Shown piece by piece: positions 36,638 through 46,221 of a DNA stretch of 64,000 bases. A program made the translations under genes and the position numbers. The stretch is from the NCBI GenBank assembly GCA_036824005.1, contig DAITBA010000009.1, positions 1 through 64,000 of the forward strand. Direction: 5' to 3'. Positions within the stretch are counted from its first letter, which is position 1; every line of letters begins with the position of its first letter. The notes beneath the pieces are model-generated. The model was not told where the DNA came from and made no database searches. It saw nothing but the letters and a program-made list of their open reading frames with translations. Origin of the DNA: DAITBA01 sp036824005 (GTDB taxonomy: Bacteria; Pseudomonadota; Gammaproteobacteria; Burkholderiales; Rhodocyclaceae).

Positions 36638-37741
36638 ATGGAAACCAAACGACGCATCGAGCAAGTTGCCCAGCTTACGGTAGTCGCAATCCTCGTCATC
36701 GGCTGCTTCCTCGTGCTGCAGCCGTTCCTGACCGCGGTCCTGTTCGCCGTCGTCGTCTGTGCTTCGACTTGGCCGGTATTCACCTACCTGCGCCGATGGG
36801 TCGGGGGGCGCGGGTGGCTGGCGGCGCTGCTCATGGCACTGCTGTTCATCGTGCTGGTCGTCGGGCCGGTGGCATTGCTTGCGTTCAGCCTCGCCGACGG
36901 CGCCGCGGACCTAGCCGACGCCATCCGCCAGCAGCTCGACCAGGGCCCGATCGAACCACCGGATTGGCTGACTGGGTTGCCTTTGATCGGGCCGCAGATC
37001 GACTCCTACTGGCACAAGCTGGCGCAGAGCCGGGAGGAACTGGTCGGGCTCCTCCGCCGCATGATCGATCCGGCAAAGAATTTCCTGTTCCACGTCGGCG
37101 CGCTGGTCGGGCAGGGACTGATGCAAATCCTGCTTGCCGTGTTCATCATGTTTTTCTTTTACCGCGACGGCGAAACGCTCATGGCTCGGGTGCGCGATGC
37201 CGCGGAGCGGCTCGCTGGCGGTTATGCCAATGAATTGCTGGAAACGATCCACAGCACGGTGGTGGGAGTCATGCACGGCATGCTCGGCACAGCGCTGGCC
37301 CAGGGGATCGTCGCCACGATCGGGTTTCTCATCGCTGGTGTCCCGGCGGCATTCCTCCTCGGCGCGGTGACGTTTCTGCTGTCCATGATCCCGATCGGGC
37401 CGCCGCTGGTGTGGGGCGGGGCGGCGGCGTGGCTTGTCTATCAGGACGAAACGGGCTGGGCAATCTTCACGGTCCTGTGGGGGCTGCTGGTCGTCAGCAG
37501 CGTGGACAATTTCCTTAAGCCGCTGCTGATTAGCCGGTCGAGCAGCATGCCGCTCGTGCTCATTGTTCTGGGCGTGTTCGGCGGCGTTCTGGCATTCGGG
37601 TTTATCGGTCTGTTCATCGGGCCGACGCTGCTGGCGCTCGCCCTGAGCCTGTCGCGGCGGTGGCTGCCGCCGAACGGAAGCACGGCGGTCGACGTGGGCG
37701 GCGTGGCGGCGGCGCCTGAGGCGCTAGACAAGGCCGAGTAG
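36638..37741 (+). CDS. AI-2E family transporter (YdgG/TqsA/PerM type)
   Basis: Inner-membrane permease of 367 residues with about eight hydrophobic segments. The first pair starts right after the N-terminus (LTVVAILVIGCFLVLQPFLT, AVLFAVVVCASTWPVF). The family core includes GQGLMQILLAVFIMFFFYRD and the conserved C-terminal VSSVDNFLKPLLISRSSSMP plus GFIGLFIGPTLLALAL. The AI-2E family name comes from one member. Others export lipids, auxin-like compounds or sodium, so the substrate is open. Its stop is 1 bp from the convergent glnD stop. Confidence 0.88.
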   Translation: METKRRIEQVAQLTVVAILVIGCFLVLQPFLTAVLFAVVVCASTWPVFTYLRRWVGGRGWLAALLMALLFIVLVVGPVALLAFSLADGAADLADAIRQQLDQGPIEPPDWLTGLPLIGPQIDSYWHKLAQSREELVGLLRRMIDPAKNFLFHVGALVGQGLMQILLAVFIMFFFYRDGETLMARVRDAAERLAGGYANELLETIHSTVVGVMHGMLGTALAQGIVATIGFLIAGVPAAFLLGAVTFLLSMIPIGPPLVWGGAAAWLVYQDETGWAIFTVLWGLLVVSSVDNFLKPLLISRSSSMPLVLIVLGVFGGVLAFGFIGLFIGPTLLALALSLSRRWLPPNGSTAVDVGGVAAAPEALDKAE

Positions 37742-37742
37742 C

Positions 37743-40331
37743 CTATAGCTGCAGTACATCGAGCAACTCCTGCTCGATGCGCAGCAGTGTTTTCTTTTTG
37801 GCCAACTCAGCGCCGCTGATGAGGAAAGTGTCCTCCGCCCGCTCCCCGAGGGTCGCTATCTTTGCCGTGTGCAGGTTGATGTTGTGCTGGGCAAGGGTCT
37901 GTGCGATGGCGAATAGCAGGCCGGGGCGGTCGGCGGCCGTGACGGACATGATGTGGTGGCTGCCCCTTTCGTCGGGTTCGATGCTGACCGCGGGCGTGAT
38001 GGGGAAATGCTTCACCTGGCGCGACAGTCGCCCCGTGATCGGCTTGTCGGGCGGTGCGTGGGTGTGCAGGCGCTCCACCAGATCGTGCTCGATCAGGCTG
38101 ATCATGGCCCGCGTGTTCAGATGGTCGGCCGGATCCATGAGCACGAAGCTGTCCAGAGCGTAGCCATGGCGCGTCGTGTGGATCTTGGCGTCCACGATGG
38201 AGTAGCCCAGCTTGCCGAAGAACCCGCACAGGCGTACGAACAGAAAGCGCTCGTCTCGCGTGTAGACCATGACTTGCAGCCCCTCGCCGACGGGATTCAG
38301 CCGCGCCTTGACCAGCGGGTCTGCAGCATTCGGACGGTAGTAGAGCACGCGCGTATGCCATGCAACTTCCTCGACATCGTGGCGCAAGAAATACACGGTA
38401 TCGAGTTCCTTCCACAGCTCAGCCTCGATGCCGGGGCGCAGACCGTAGTAGCGCAGGATGCGCTGCACGTCTTGCTGGCGTGCTGCGAGACCCAACGCCT
38501 GTTGCGGCGTGTCGCCGCGCAGGAGACGCAGCGTAGCGGTCAGCAGGTCCTCCAGCAGTTTTCCTTTCCATGGATTCCAGACCTTCGGGCTGGTGCCGCG
38601 GATGTCCGCGACGGTCAGCAGATACAGGGCGATCAGGCGGCGCTCATTGCGCACAACCGCGGCAAACGAGGCAATGACATCGGGACTGGCGAGATCCTGC
38701 TTCTGCGCCACCATGGACATCGTCAGGTGGTGTTCGACCAGAAACACGACCAGCTCCGTGTCCTCGTCCGACAAGCCATGACTACGGCAGAACTCGCGTG
38801 CGTCCCGCTTGCCTAGCCGGGAGTGGTCGCCGCCGCGGCCCTTGGCAATGTCGTGAAACAGGGCGGCGATGTAGATCAACCAGTGCCGATCGAACCCGGC
38901 GATCAGGCGGCTGCACAGCGGATACTCATGGGCATGCTCCGACATGGTGAAGCGGCGCACATTGCGCACCACCTGCAGGATATGCTGATCGACCGTGTAA
39001 ACATGAAACAAATCGTGCTGCATCTGGCCGACAATGCGTCCGAACGCCGGAAGATAGCGGCCGAGGATGCCGTACTGGTTCATCCTGCGCAGCTCATGCA
39101 CGAGACCACGCTTCTGCTGGAACAGGTGCAGGAACAGGGCGCGATTGCCGACATCGTGGCGGAACTCTGACGTGATCAGATGCCGAGCCCGCCACAGCGC
39201 GCGCAGGGTGCGGGCGGTCATGCCCTTCAGCTCCGGGCGCTGCTGCAGTATCAGGAAACTTTCCAGAATCGCCTGCGGATGCTGCTCGAATACGTCTTCG
39301 GCGCGCACGTCGAGCAGTTCGCGGTCGGCCTGAAAACGCGCGTTGATGACGATCGGCAGCCGTCTCTCCGCCGGAAAGATCGTCGTGCCCAGGTTCTGAA
39401 GCAGAATGGTGTTGAGCTGTGTAATGGTCTTGGCATTGCGGTAATAGCGCTGCATGAGCAGCTCGGAGGCGCGCCGTGCGGCGGTGCGCTCGAGGCCGAA
39501 CTGCTGGGCAAGCGCCTCCTGATGATCGAAGACCAGACGATCCTCGCGGCGGCCGACAAGAAAGTGCAGCCGTATGCGAATGTGCCGGAGCAGCGTTTCC
39601 ACGCGCTTGAGTTGGTCGGCCTCACGATGAGTGACGAGACCGTGACGTTTGAGATCGCCCCAGCGCACGCCGATTCCCGCCGCGCGGCTGATCCAGAGAA
39701 TGATCTGCAGGTCGCGCAGGCCGCCCGGGCTTTCCTTGCAGTTGGGCTCCAGGCTGTAGGGCGTCTCGTTGAAGCGCAGGTAGCGCTCCTCCTGCTCCAG
39801 CCGCTTTGCCTTGAAGAATGCGCGCGGGTCGAGGTCCGCGCGCAGGCGGGCGAAGAACGCAGTGAACAGGTCTCGGCTGCCGGAAAGCAGCCGCGCCTCG
39901 AGCAGGTTCGTCTGGACGGTGATGTCGCGCCGCGCCTCGTTCAGGCACTCTTCGACCGTGCGCACGCTGTGGCCGACGTCCAGTCCGATGTCCCAGATGC
40001 TGCCGATCAGAAGCTCGAGTTTTGACTCGGTGGCAGCGTCCACCGCGTCGGGCAGCAGCACCATGATGTCCACGTCGGAATAGGGAAAAAGCTCGCTGCG
40101 GCCGTAGCCGCCCACTGCCACGAGCGCCAGTGAAGACGGCAAATTGCTGCGCTGCCACACCTCGCGCAAAATGCCGTCGATGAGATTGGCGCGGCCGCGC
40201 AGCAGGGCGGCGGCGTTGGCGCGGGTGTCGTAGGCCACACGCAGGCCTCGCTGACCGTCCTGCAGACGGGCCTTGAGATCTGCCACCAGTTCGCGGCTGT
40301 CAGGCGCCGCGGGCGTGGACATCGAATCCAT
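37743..40331 (-). CDS. glnD: Bifunctional [protein-PII] uridylyltransferase / uridylyl-removing enzyme
   Basis: Nitrogen sensor that uridylylates PII (GlnB/GlnK) when glutamine is low and removes UMP when it is high. The 862-residue protein has all domains: the nucleotidyltransferase motif GGYGRSELFPYSDVD at 74-88, the HD hydrolase motif AALFHDIAKGRGGDHSRLG in the middle, and two C-terminal ACT domains that sense glutamine (HHIMSVTAADRPGLLFAIAQ is the second). The ATG at 40331 lies 4 bp after the map stop, so the two are co-transcribed, an arrangement conserved in many proteobacteria. Confidence 0.96.
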   Translation of the reverse strand: MDSMSTPAAPDSRELVADLKARLQDGQRGLRVAYDTRANAAALLRGRANLIDGILREVWQRSNLPSSLALVAVGGYGRSELFPYSDVDIMVLLPDAVDAATESKLELLIGSIWDIGLDVGHSVRTVEECLNEARRDITVQTNLLEARLLSGSRDLFTAFFARLRADLDPRAFFKAKRLEQEERYLRFNETPYSLEPNCKESPGGLRDLQIILWISRAAGIGVRWGDLKRHGLVTHREADQLKRVETLLRHIRIRLHFLVGRREDRLVFDHQEALAQQFGLERTAARRASELLMQRYYRNAKTITQLNTILLQNLGTTIFPAERRLPIVINARFQADRELLDVRAEDVFEQHPQAILESFLILQQRPELKGMTARTLRALWRARHLITSEFRHDVGNRALFLHLFQQKRGLVHELRRMNQYGILGRYLPAFGRIVGQMQHDLFHVYTVDQHILQVVRNVRRFTMSEHAHEYPLCSRLIAGFDRHWLIYIAALFHDIAKGRGGDHSRLGKRDAREFCRSHGLSDEDTELVVFLVEHHLTMSMVAQKQDLASPDVIASFAAVVRNERRLIALYLLTVADIRGTSPKVWNPWKGKLLEDLLTATLRLLRGDTPQQALGLAARQQDVQRILRYYGLRPGIEAELWKELDTVYFLRHDVEEVAWHTRVLYYRPNAADPLVKARLNPVGEGLQVMVYTRDERFLFVRLCGFFGKLGYSIVDAKIHTTRHGYALDSFVLMDPADHLNTRAMISLIEHDLVERLHTHAPPDKPITGRLSRQVKHFPITPAVSIEPDERGSHHIMSVTAADRPGLLFAIAQTLAQHNINLHTAKIATLGERAEDTFLISGAELAKKKTLLRIEQELLDVLQL

Positions 40332-40335
40332 GGCG

Positions 40336-41139
40336 CTAAGGCACCAGGTCAGGCTTTGGCGGTGCCCCGTCGGAAATCGTCAGGACTTCATGGCCGGTTT
40401 CGGTGACCAATATCGTGTGTTCCCACTGCGCCGAAAGGCTGCGGTCCTTGGTGATGATGGTCCAGCCGTCGGGCAACTCGGAGATGGCGGCCTTGCCGGC
40501 GTTGATCATGGGCTCGATGGTGAACGTCATGCCCGGTGCGAGTTCGATGCCGGTATGCGGGCGGCCGTAGTGCAGGACCTGTGGCTCCTCGTGGAACTTG
40601 CGTCCGATTCCGTGGCCGCAGAACTCGCGCACGACCGAGAAACCGTGACGCTCGGCGTGTCGTTGAATGGCGTGGCCGATGTCGCCGAGGTGCGCGCCCG
40701 GCTTCACTTGGGCGATTCCCAGCCAAAGGCATTCATGGGTGACGTTACATAACCGCCGGGCGAGAATGGAGATCTCGCCGCCGACCGCGAACATGCGGCT
40801 GGTGTCGCCGTGGAAACCGTCTTTGATGACCGTGATGTCGAGGTTGACGATGTCGCCGCGCTTCAGTGCTTTGTCCCCGGGGATGCCGTGGCAGACCTGA
40901 TGATTGACGGACGTGCAGATCGACTTCGGGTAGGGCGGATAGCCGGGCGGCGCGTAGTGCAGCGGCGCGGGTATCGTGCCCTGAACATTCACCATGTACT
41001 CGTGGCACAGCCGGTCCAACTCGGCCGTCGTGACGCCAGGGCGCACATGGGGCGCGATGAAATCGAGCACCTCTCCGGCGAGTCGGCCGGCGAGGCGCAT
41101 CTTCTCGATTTCTTCCGGGTTCTTCAGTACAACGCTCAT
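40336..41139 (-). CDS. map: Methionine aminopeptidase, type I
   Basis: Di-metal enzyme removing N-terminal methionine after deformylation. The protein has 267 residues from the ATG at 41139 (MSVVLKNPEEIEKMRLAGRL). Metal and substrate residues are visible in VNHQVCHGIPGD, NLDITVIKDGFHGDTSRMF (two Asp ligands), CGHGIGRKFHEEP and MTFTIEPMINAG. The last ligand Glu lies in SAQWEHTILV. It is divergent from rpsB across a 327 bp gap, a conserved neighbourhood. A longer frame upstream lacks family similarity. Confidence 0.96.
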   Translation of the reverse strand: MSVVLKNPEEIEKMRLAGRLAGEVLDFIAPHVRPGVTTAELDRLCHEYMVNVQGTIPAPLHYAPPGYPPYPKSICTSVNHQVCHGIPGDKALKRGDIVNLDITVIKDGFHGDTSRMFAVGGEISILARRLCNVTHECLWLGIAQVKPGAHLGDIGHAIQRHAERHGFSVVREFCGHGIGRKFHEEPQVLHYGRPHTGIELAPGMTFTIEPMINAGKAAISELPDGWTIITKDRSLSAQWEHTILVTETGHEVLTISDGAPPKPDLVP

Positions 41140-41466
41140 GAGTCGGGGTTGGCTCAAACCCACCAAGCCTAGCGGATTGGCCCGCGGTAGGCAATTTGCC
41201 GCGGCTGTCGCAGCGCGCCGGGCTGCCCGCGGGGCGCCGAAGTCCGGCCTCTGCCGCGCTTGAGGTATTGTGCCTTAAGTTGTTATAATTTCAGGATTGT
41301 CCAATGCGCGGGTTTCTGCGGCAGATCGGCTAGGCAATCTGGCGTCGTTCATGTTCGCGGCATTTGCCTCTGGACAAAATTCACACGTCCGGCATTCGAC
41401 GGGGTGGTCCCGGCAACGGGATGCAAGCAGCGCCGGACGGAGGTTCAACCCTAATCGGAGATGTTT
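41140..41466 (+). promoter_or_regulatory. map/rpsB intergenic region with rpsB leader
   Basis: Divergent gap of 327 bp. It carries the rpsB promoter (41260-41289) and a leader of about 170 nt with GC-rich self-complementary segments, for example around 41389-41441. rpsB leaders are known targets of S2 autoregulation, but I could not match a specific published structure. No gene is called here. Confidence 0.6.
41260..41289 (+). promoter_or_regulatory. Sigma-70 promoter for rpsB-tsf
   Basis: TTGAGG (41260-41265), 18 bp spacer, TATAAT (41284-41289): a perfect -10 and a near-consensus -35, pointing into rpsB. Expected start of transcription near 41296. Confidence 0.8.
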
Positions 41467-42225
41467 ATGTCTGCAACCATGCGTCAGATGCTGGAGGCCG
41501 GGGTTCATTTCGGCCACCAGACCCGCTTCTGGAATCCGAAGATGGCTCCATACATCTTCGGCCATCGCAACAAGATCCACATCATCAATCTCGAGAAGAC
41601 CCTGGTCAAGTACCAGGAAGCAATGAACTTCGTGCGCAAGATGTCGGCCAATCGGGGCGCCATCTTGTTTGTCGGCACCAAGCGCCAGGCGCGGGAGACG
41701 GTCCGCGAGGAGGCGCTGCGGGCCGGTTGTCCGTTTGTCGATGAGCGCTGGCTCGGCGGCATGCTCACCAATTTCAAAACTGTCAAGCAGTCCATCAAGC
41801 GCCTCAAGGAACTGGAGCAGATGAGCCAGGATGGCTCCTTCGAGCGCATGGCCAAGAAGGAGGCGCTGCACTACCAGCGCGAACTTGCCAAGCTGGAAAA
41901 GAGCCTCGGCGGTATCAAGGACATGGCCGGTCTGCCCGACGCGCTGTTCGTTATCGATGTCGGCTACCACAAGATTGCCGTGACGGAAGCGAAGAAGCTC
42001 GGGATTCCCGTGATTGCCGTCGTCGATACCAATCACTCGCCCGACGGCGTCGGCTATGTCATTCCCGGCAATGACGATTCCAGCCGTGCCATTCGTCTGT
42101 ATGCCCGGGGCGTAGCCGACGCCGTCCTGGAGGGCCGTAGTCAGGTGGTGCAGGAGATGGTGGCGGCGACGAGTGATGAGTTCGTCGAGCTCGCCGACGA
42201 GGAGGGCGCCGAAGGCAGCGCGTAG
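41467..42225 (+). CDS. rpsB: 30S ribosomal protein S2
   Basis: Structural protein of the small subunit, 252 residues from the ATG at 41467. An ATG two codons earlier is inside the ribosome site GGAG and is less likely. The N-terminus MSATMRQMLEAGVHFGHQ and the following TRFWNPKMAPYIFG are diagnostic for S2. GYVIPGNDDSSRAI near the C-terminus is also conserved. First gene of the rpsB-tsf-pyrH-frr group. Confidence 0.98.
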   Translation: MSATMRQMLEAGVHFGHQTRFWNPKMAPYIFGHRNKIHIINLEKTLVKYQEAMNFVRKMSANRGAILFVGTKRQARETVREEALRAGCPFVDERWLGGMLTNFKTVKQSIKRLKELEQMSQDGSFERMAKKEALHYQRELAKLEKSLGGIKDMAGLPDALFVIDVGYHKIAVTEAKKLGIPVIAVVDTNHSPDGVGYVIPGNDDSSRAIRLYARGVADAVLEGRSQVVQEMVAATSDEFVELADEEGAEGSA

Positions 42226-42240
42226 GCGGCCGTGATGGGT

Positions 42241-42256
42241 TGCGGGTGCGCCCGCA
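42241..42256 (+). promoter_or_regulatory. rpsB-tsf intercistronic hairpin
   Basis: TGCGGG-TGCG-CCCGCA is a perfect 6-bp stem with a 4-nt loop, 15 bp after the rpsB stop, without a T-run. It may partly attenuate transcription into tsf or mark an mRNA processing site. Confidence 0.45.
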
Positions 42257-42302
42257 GCCGGCGTCCGCATCAGGTTACAGTTTGAGAGTTACGGGAGTAG
42301 CA

Positions 42303-43199
42303 ATGGCGGAAATTACCGCAGCAATGGTGAAGGAACTGCGCGAGAAGACCGACGCGCCGATGATGGAGTGCAAGAAGGCATTGACCGAAGCGGCCGGCGA
42401 CATGGCCAAGGCGGAAGAGATCCTGAGGGTGAAGCTCGGCAGCAAAGCGGCCAAGGCGTCTGCCCGCGTTACCGCCGAAGGCGTGGTCGCCACGCACATC
42501 GTCGACGACAGCCGGTTGGGCGCCATCGTCGAAGTGAATTGCGAAACGGACTTCGTGGCCAAGAACGCGGACTTCCTCGCCTTCACGCGCAACTTGGCGG
42601 TGCTGGTGGCGTCGCATAATCCCGCCGACGTTGCCGCGCTTTCTGCGCTCAGCATCGACGGCGCGAGTGTCGAGGAAACGCGCAAGGCACTGATCGGGAA
42701 GATCGGTGAGAACATGGCCATCCGGCGCTTCGAACGCCTCCAGGCCAAGGGGCGCTTGACCAGCTACGTGCATGGCGGGTCAAAGATCGGCGTGCTGGTG
42801 GATGTCGTCGGCGGCGACGAGCAATTGGGCAAGGATCTTGCCATGCACGTCGCGGCGTCGAAGCCCAAGGCTCTGGATGTGACGGGCGTGCCGGCAGATC
42901 TGCTGGAGACCGAACGGCGCATCGCGATCGAAAAAGCACGCGAGGCGGGCAAACCGGAAGCAATGTTGGAAAAGATCGCCGAGGGCACGGTGCACAAGTA
43001 CCTCAAGGATGTGACGCTGCTCGGGCAGGTGTTCGTCAAGGCCGAGGACGGTAAGCAGACCATCGAGCAATTGCTCAAGGCCAAGGGCGCTTCTGTCGCC
43101 GGTTTCACGCTCTATGTCGTCGGCGAAGGCATCGAAAAGCGCTCCAACGATTTCGCTGCCGAAGTGGCGGCCCAGGCTGCAGCCGCTGCTGCGAAGTAA
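42303..43199 (+). CDS. tsf: Translation elongation factor Ts
   Basis: Nucleotide exchange factor for EF-Tu, 298 residues. The N-terminal UBA-like domain carries MVKELREKTDAPMMECKKAL, and the EF-Tu contact region has VEVNCETDFVAKN (the TDFV motif). A second core repeat and C-terminal segment complete the protein. The ATG at 42303 follows GGGAG. It ends 1 bp before pyrH. Confidence 0.98.
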   Translation: MAEITAAMVKELREKTDAPMMECKKALTEAAGDMAKAEEILRVKLGSKAAKASARVTAEGVVATHIVDDSRLGAIVEVNCETDFVAKNADFLAFTRNLAVLVASHNPADVAALSALSIDGASVEETRKALIGKIGENMAIRRFERLQAKGRLTSYVHGGSKIGVLVDVVGGDEQLGKDLAMHVAASKPKALDVTGVPADLLETERRIAIEKAREAGKPEAMLEKIAEGTVHKYLKDVTLLGQVFVKAEDGKQTIEQLLKAKGASVAGFTLYVVGEGIEKRSNDFAAEVAAQAAAAAAK

Positions 43200-43200
43200 C

Positions 43201-43947
43201 ATGGGCGACGCCGCGGCATTGAAGCGAGAGGCCGGCAAGCCGGCGTTCGGGCGCGTTCTGCTCAAGCTTTCGGGCGAAGCGCTGATGGGTGACGATGCCT
43301 ATGGCATCAATCGCGCGACGCTGGCGCGGCTCGTTTCGGAGGTGGGCGCGGTCGCCGAGCTGGGCGTCGAGATTGGCATTGTTATCGGCGGTGGCAACAT
43401 CTTTCGTGGCGCCGCGCTTGGCGCGGAGGGGATGGATCGCGCAAGTGCGGACTACATGGGCATGCTGGCGACGGTGATGAACGCGCTGGCGCTACAGGAC
43501 GCACTGCGCAAGGCGGGGCTCAACGTTCGCGTGCAGTCGGCTCTGAACATCGAACCCGTCGTCGAACCTTACATCCGCGCCAAGGCGATCCGCTATCTCG
43601 AGGAAGGCAAGATCGTCATCTTCGCCGCCGGCACCGGCAACCCGTTCTTCACCACCGACACGGCAGCGGCCCTGCGCGGGCGCGAGATCGAAGCGGAGAT
43701 CGTCCTCAAGGCGACCAAGGTGGATGGGGTCTACACCGCCGATCCGAAGAAGGATCCGAGCGCCGAGCGCTTCGGCAGGATCAGCTTCGACGAGGCGATT
43801 GCCCGCGATCTCAAGGTGATGGATGCGACCGCGCTGGCCCTTTGTCGCGAGCAGCGCCTGCCGATCAACGTATTCAGCATATTCAAGGTGGGTGCATTGA
43901 AGCGGGTGATCCTGGGCGAAGACGAAGGAACGCTGGTACATGTTTGA
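43201..43947 (+). CDS. pyrH: UMP kinase
   Basis: Phosphorylates UMP to UDP, an early step for all pyrimidine nucleotides. It is an amino-acid-kinase-fold protein of 248 residues with RVLLKLSGEALMGDDAYGIN, the glycine loop VIGGGNIFRGAAL, GTGNPFFTTDTAAALRG and KATKVDGVYTADPKKDP. The ATG at 43201 is immediately after the tsf stop, and the conserved rpsB-tsf-pyrH-frr order supports the call. Confidence 0.97.
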   Translation: MGDAAALKREAGKPAFGRVLLKLSGEALMGDDAYGINRATLARLVSEVGAVAELGVEIGIVIGGGNIFRGAALGAEGMDRASADYMGMLATVMNALALQDALRKAGLNVRVQSALNIEPVVEPYIRAKAIRYLEEGKIVIFAAGTGNPFFTTDTAAALRGREIEAEIVLKATKVDGVYTADPKKDPSAERFGRISFDEAIARDLKVMDATALALCREQRLPINVFSIFKVGALKRVILGEDEGTLVHV

Positions 43948-43956
43948 GGAATCGCG

Positions 43957-44514
43957 ATGATTGCAGATCTCAAGAAGACGATCGAACAGAAGATGCAGAA
44001 GTCGCTGGAGGCACTGAAGACCGATTTGTCGAAGGTGCGCACGGGGCGGGCGCACGCGGGCCTTCTCGATCATGTGCACGTGGACTACTACGGCTCCTCG
44101 GTGCCTGTGAATCAGGTTGCCAACGTGACGCTGCTCGACGCCCGGACGATCGGGGTCACGCCCTGGGAGAAGAAGATGATCGCTGTGGTCGAGAAGGCGA
44201 TACGCGATTCGGATCTCGGCCTGAACCCGGCGACGATGGGTGACACGGTACGCGTGCCCATGCCGGCGCTCACGGAGGAGCGGCGGCGGGACCTGATTAA
44301 AGTTGTGCGCCACGAAGCCGAAAACGCCCGTGTGGCGATTCGGAATCTGCGGCGCGACGCCAACCATGCCCTCAAGGACGCGGTGAAAGCGAAAACGATT
44401 TCCGAAGACGAGGAGCGCCGGGCGGAAGAGGACGTTCAGAAGCTAACCGACCGGTACATCAGCGAGATTGACAAGCTCCTGGCCACGAAGGAATCGGATC
44501 TGATGGCCGTCTAG
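43957..44514 (+). CDS. frr: Ribosome recycling factor
   Basis: Splits post-termination ribosomes together with EF-G. The 185 residues match the family exactly. Typical segments are SLEALKTDLSKVRTGRAH near the N-terminus, YYGSSVPVNQVANVTLLDAR, and the C-terminal helix DEERRAEEDVQKLTDRYI. It lies 9 bp after pyrH. Confidence 0.98.
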   Translation: MIADLKKTIEQKMQKSLEALKTDLSKVRTGRAHAGLLDHVHVDYYGSSVPVNQVANVTLLDARTIGVTPWEKKMIAVVEKAIRDSDLGLNPATMGDTVRVPMPALTEERRRDLIKVVRHEAENARVAIRNLRRDANHALKDAVKAKTISEDEERRAEEDVQKLTDRYISEIDKLLATKESDLMAV

Positions 44515-44563
44515 GCTGGCGGACCGCTTGTCTGCCGGCCGCATGTAAGGCAGGGAACAGCCT

Positions 44564-45385
44564 ATGAAGCGCTTTGCAAGCTCTACGCGTGAGATCCCGG
44601 AGTCGGGCGCGGTGCCACGCCATGTCGCGATCATCATGGACGGCAACGGGCGGTGGGCACGGCGGCGCTTCATGCCGCGCGTTGCCGGGCACAAACGCGG
44701 CGTCGAATCCGTGCGCGAGGTCATTCGGGCGTGCATTCGGCGCGGCATTTCCTATCTGACCCTGTTCGCTTTCAGCTCGGAGAACTGGCGCCGCCCTCCG
44801 GAGGAAGTTTCCTTCCTCATGCAGCTGTTCGTTCATGCGCTGGAGGACGAGGTCGCCAAACTCCATGAGAATGGCATTCGGTTCCGGGCCGTCGGCGATC
44901 TTGGGCGGTTCGAGCCGCGTCTGGTGGAACTCATTCGCCATGCCGAGGCGCTGACAGCGGACAATCAGCGCCTGACTCTGACCGTTGCGGCCAACTATGG
45001 CGGACGATGGGACATCCTGCAGGCGACCGAGAAGATGTTGAAGGCCAATCCCGATCGCCGCGGGGGGTTCGCCGAGGAAGACCTGGAACCATATCTTGCG
45101 CTGAGTTATGCGCCGGAGCCGGATCTGTTCATCCGCACGGGCGGTGAACAGCGAATCAGCAACTTTCTGCTTTGGCAGCTCGCATACGCCGAGCTGTACT
45201 TCACCGACACGCTCTGGCCTGAGTTCGATTCGGCCGCGCTCGATCTTGCCATCAAGTCGTATCAGAAGCGCGAGCGCAGGTTCGGGCGCACCAGTGAGCA
45301 ACTGAAGGCCGGCAAGGAGCCCATGCGTCGTCCGGCTGCGGCGGAAAGCGAGGCGGATTCCGACGCGGTTCGACAGGATGCTTAA
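44564..45385 (+). CDS. uppS: Isoprenyl transferase (undecaprenyl diphosphate synthase)
   Basis: Cis-prenyltransferase building the undecaprenyl carrier for peptidoglycan and polysaccharide synthesis. The 273-residue protein has the Mg/substrate motif HVAIIMDGNGRWARRR near residues 23-38, LTLFAFSSENWRRPPEEV, and the C-terminal signature PDLFIRTGGEQRISNFLLWQ followed by AYAELYFTD. The ATG overlaps nothing upstream. The 3' end overlaps cdsA by 8 bp. A slightly long acidic C-terminal tail (ESEADSDAVRQDA) is not unusual. Confidence 0.96.
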   Translation: MKRFASSTREIPESGAVPRHVAIIMDGNGRWARRRFMPRVAGHKRGVESVREVIRACIRRGISYLTLFAFSSENWRRPPEEVSFLMQLFVHALEDEVAKLHENGIRFRAVGDLGRFEPRLVELIRHAEALTADNQRLTLTVAANYGGRWDILQATEKMLKANPDRRGGFAEEDLEPYLALSYAPEPDLFIRTGGEQRISNFLLWQLAYAELYFTDTLWPEFDSAALDLAIKSYQKRERRFGRTSEQLKAGKEPMRRPAAAESEADSDAVRQDA

Positions 45386-46217
45386 AGCGCGGGTCATTAC
45401 CGCGCTGGTCCTGCTCGCGTGCGTCCTGGTAGCCCTGTTCTGGCTGCCCCCGATCGGCTGGACTGTGGTCGTGATATCGGTCATCGCCCTTGCCGCCTGG
45501 GAGTGGTCGGCGCTGGCCGGCATGGCGGGCAGTGGGCGCGTTGCGTATTCAGGACTGACCGCGCTAATCTTCTTTGTTCTTGCGTCGTGGATGTTCGGAT
45601 GGCCCGGGCAGGAGTCCCGCGTACTTCGGGGGGCGCTGAGCACGGCCTACGTGGTTGGCATGGCATTCTGGACACTCGTCGTGCCGCTCTGGCTAGCGCG
45701 CGGGCATCTGCGTGTGGGCACGGTCGCGGCGCTGATCGGTTGGCTCGTGCTCCTGCCTGCCGGCCTCGCCATGGTTCATGTTCGCGGTGTGGCACCGGCG
45801 CCGCTGTGGCTGCTCGGCACAATGGCCGGTGTCTGGGCGGCGGATATTGCCGCATATTTCGCCGGCCGAGCCTTCGGCAGGCACAAGCTGGCGCCTGCTA
45901 TTAGCCCGGGCAAGACGTGGGAGGGCGTTTGCGGCGCCGTGCTCGGCGTCTGGGTTTATGCATTTGTGGTGGCGGCGGTGAGCGCGGAACTTGGCGACTA
46001 TGGCTGGAAAGGAATACTGATCGGTGCCGCGGGGCTTGTGCTTCTCACGGCCGTAAGCGTCGTCGGCGACCTGTTCGAATCGCTCGCCAAGCGCAGCGCC
46101 GGCGTGAAGGATAGCGGCACGCTGCTGCCAGGGCACGGCGGTGTACTTGACCGTGTGGACAGCCTGACATCTACGCTACCGATGATCGGCTTCATTCTTC
46201 TGATGTGGCGGGGTTAG
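45378..46217 (+). CDS. cdsA: Phosphatidate cytidylyltransferase
   Basis: Makes CDP-diacylglycerol from phosphatidate and CTP at the inner membrane. The 279-residue protein has about eight membrane segments (first LLACVLVALFWLPPIGWTVV). The C-terminal family signature is visible as SAGVKDSGTLLPGHGGVLDR, with VSVVGDLFESLAKR just before it. The start overlaps uppS by 8 bp, indicating translational coupling. Confidence 0.96.
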   Translation: MLKARVITALVLLACVLVALFWLPPIGWTVVVISVIALAAWEWSALAGMAGSGRVAYSGLTALIFFVLASWMFGWPGQESRVLRGALSTAYVVGMAFWTLVVPLWLARGHLRVGTVAALIGWLVLLPAGLAMVHVRGVAPAPLWLLGTMAGVWAADIAAYFAGRAFGRHKLAPAISPGKTWEGVCGAVLGVWVYAFVVAAVSAELGDYGWKGILIGAAGLVLLTAVSVVGDLFESLAKRSAGVKDSGTLLPGHGGVLDRVDSLTSTLPMIGFILLMWRG

Positions 46218-46221
46218 GCGC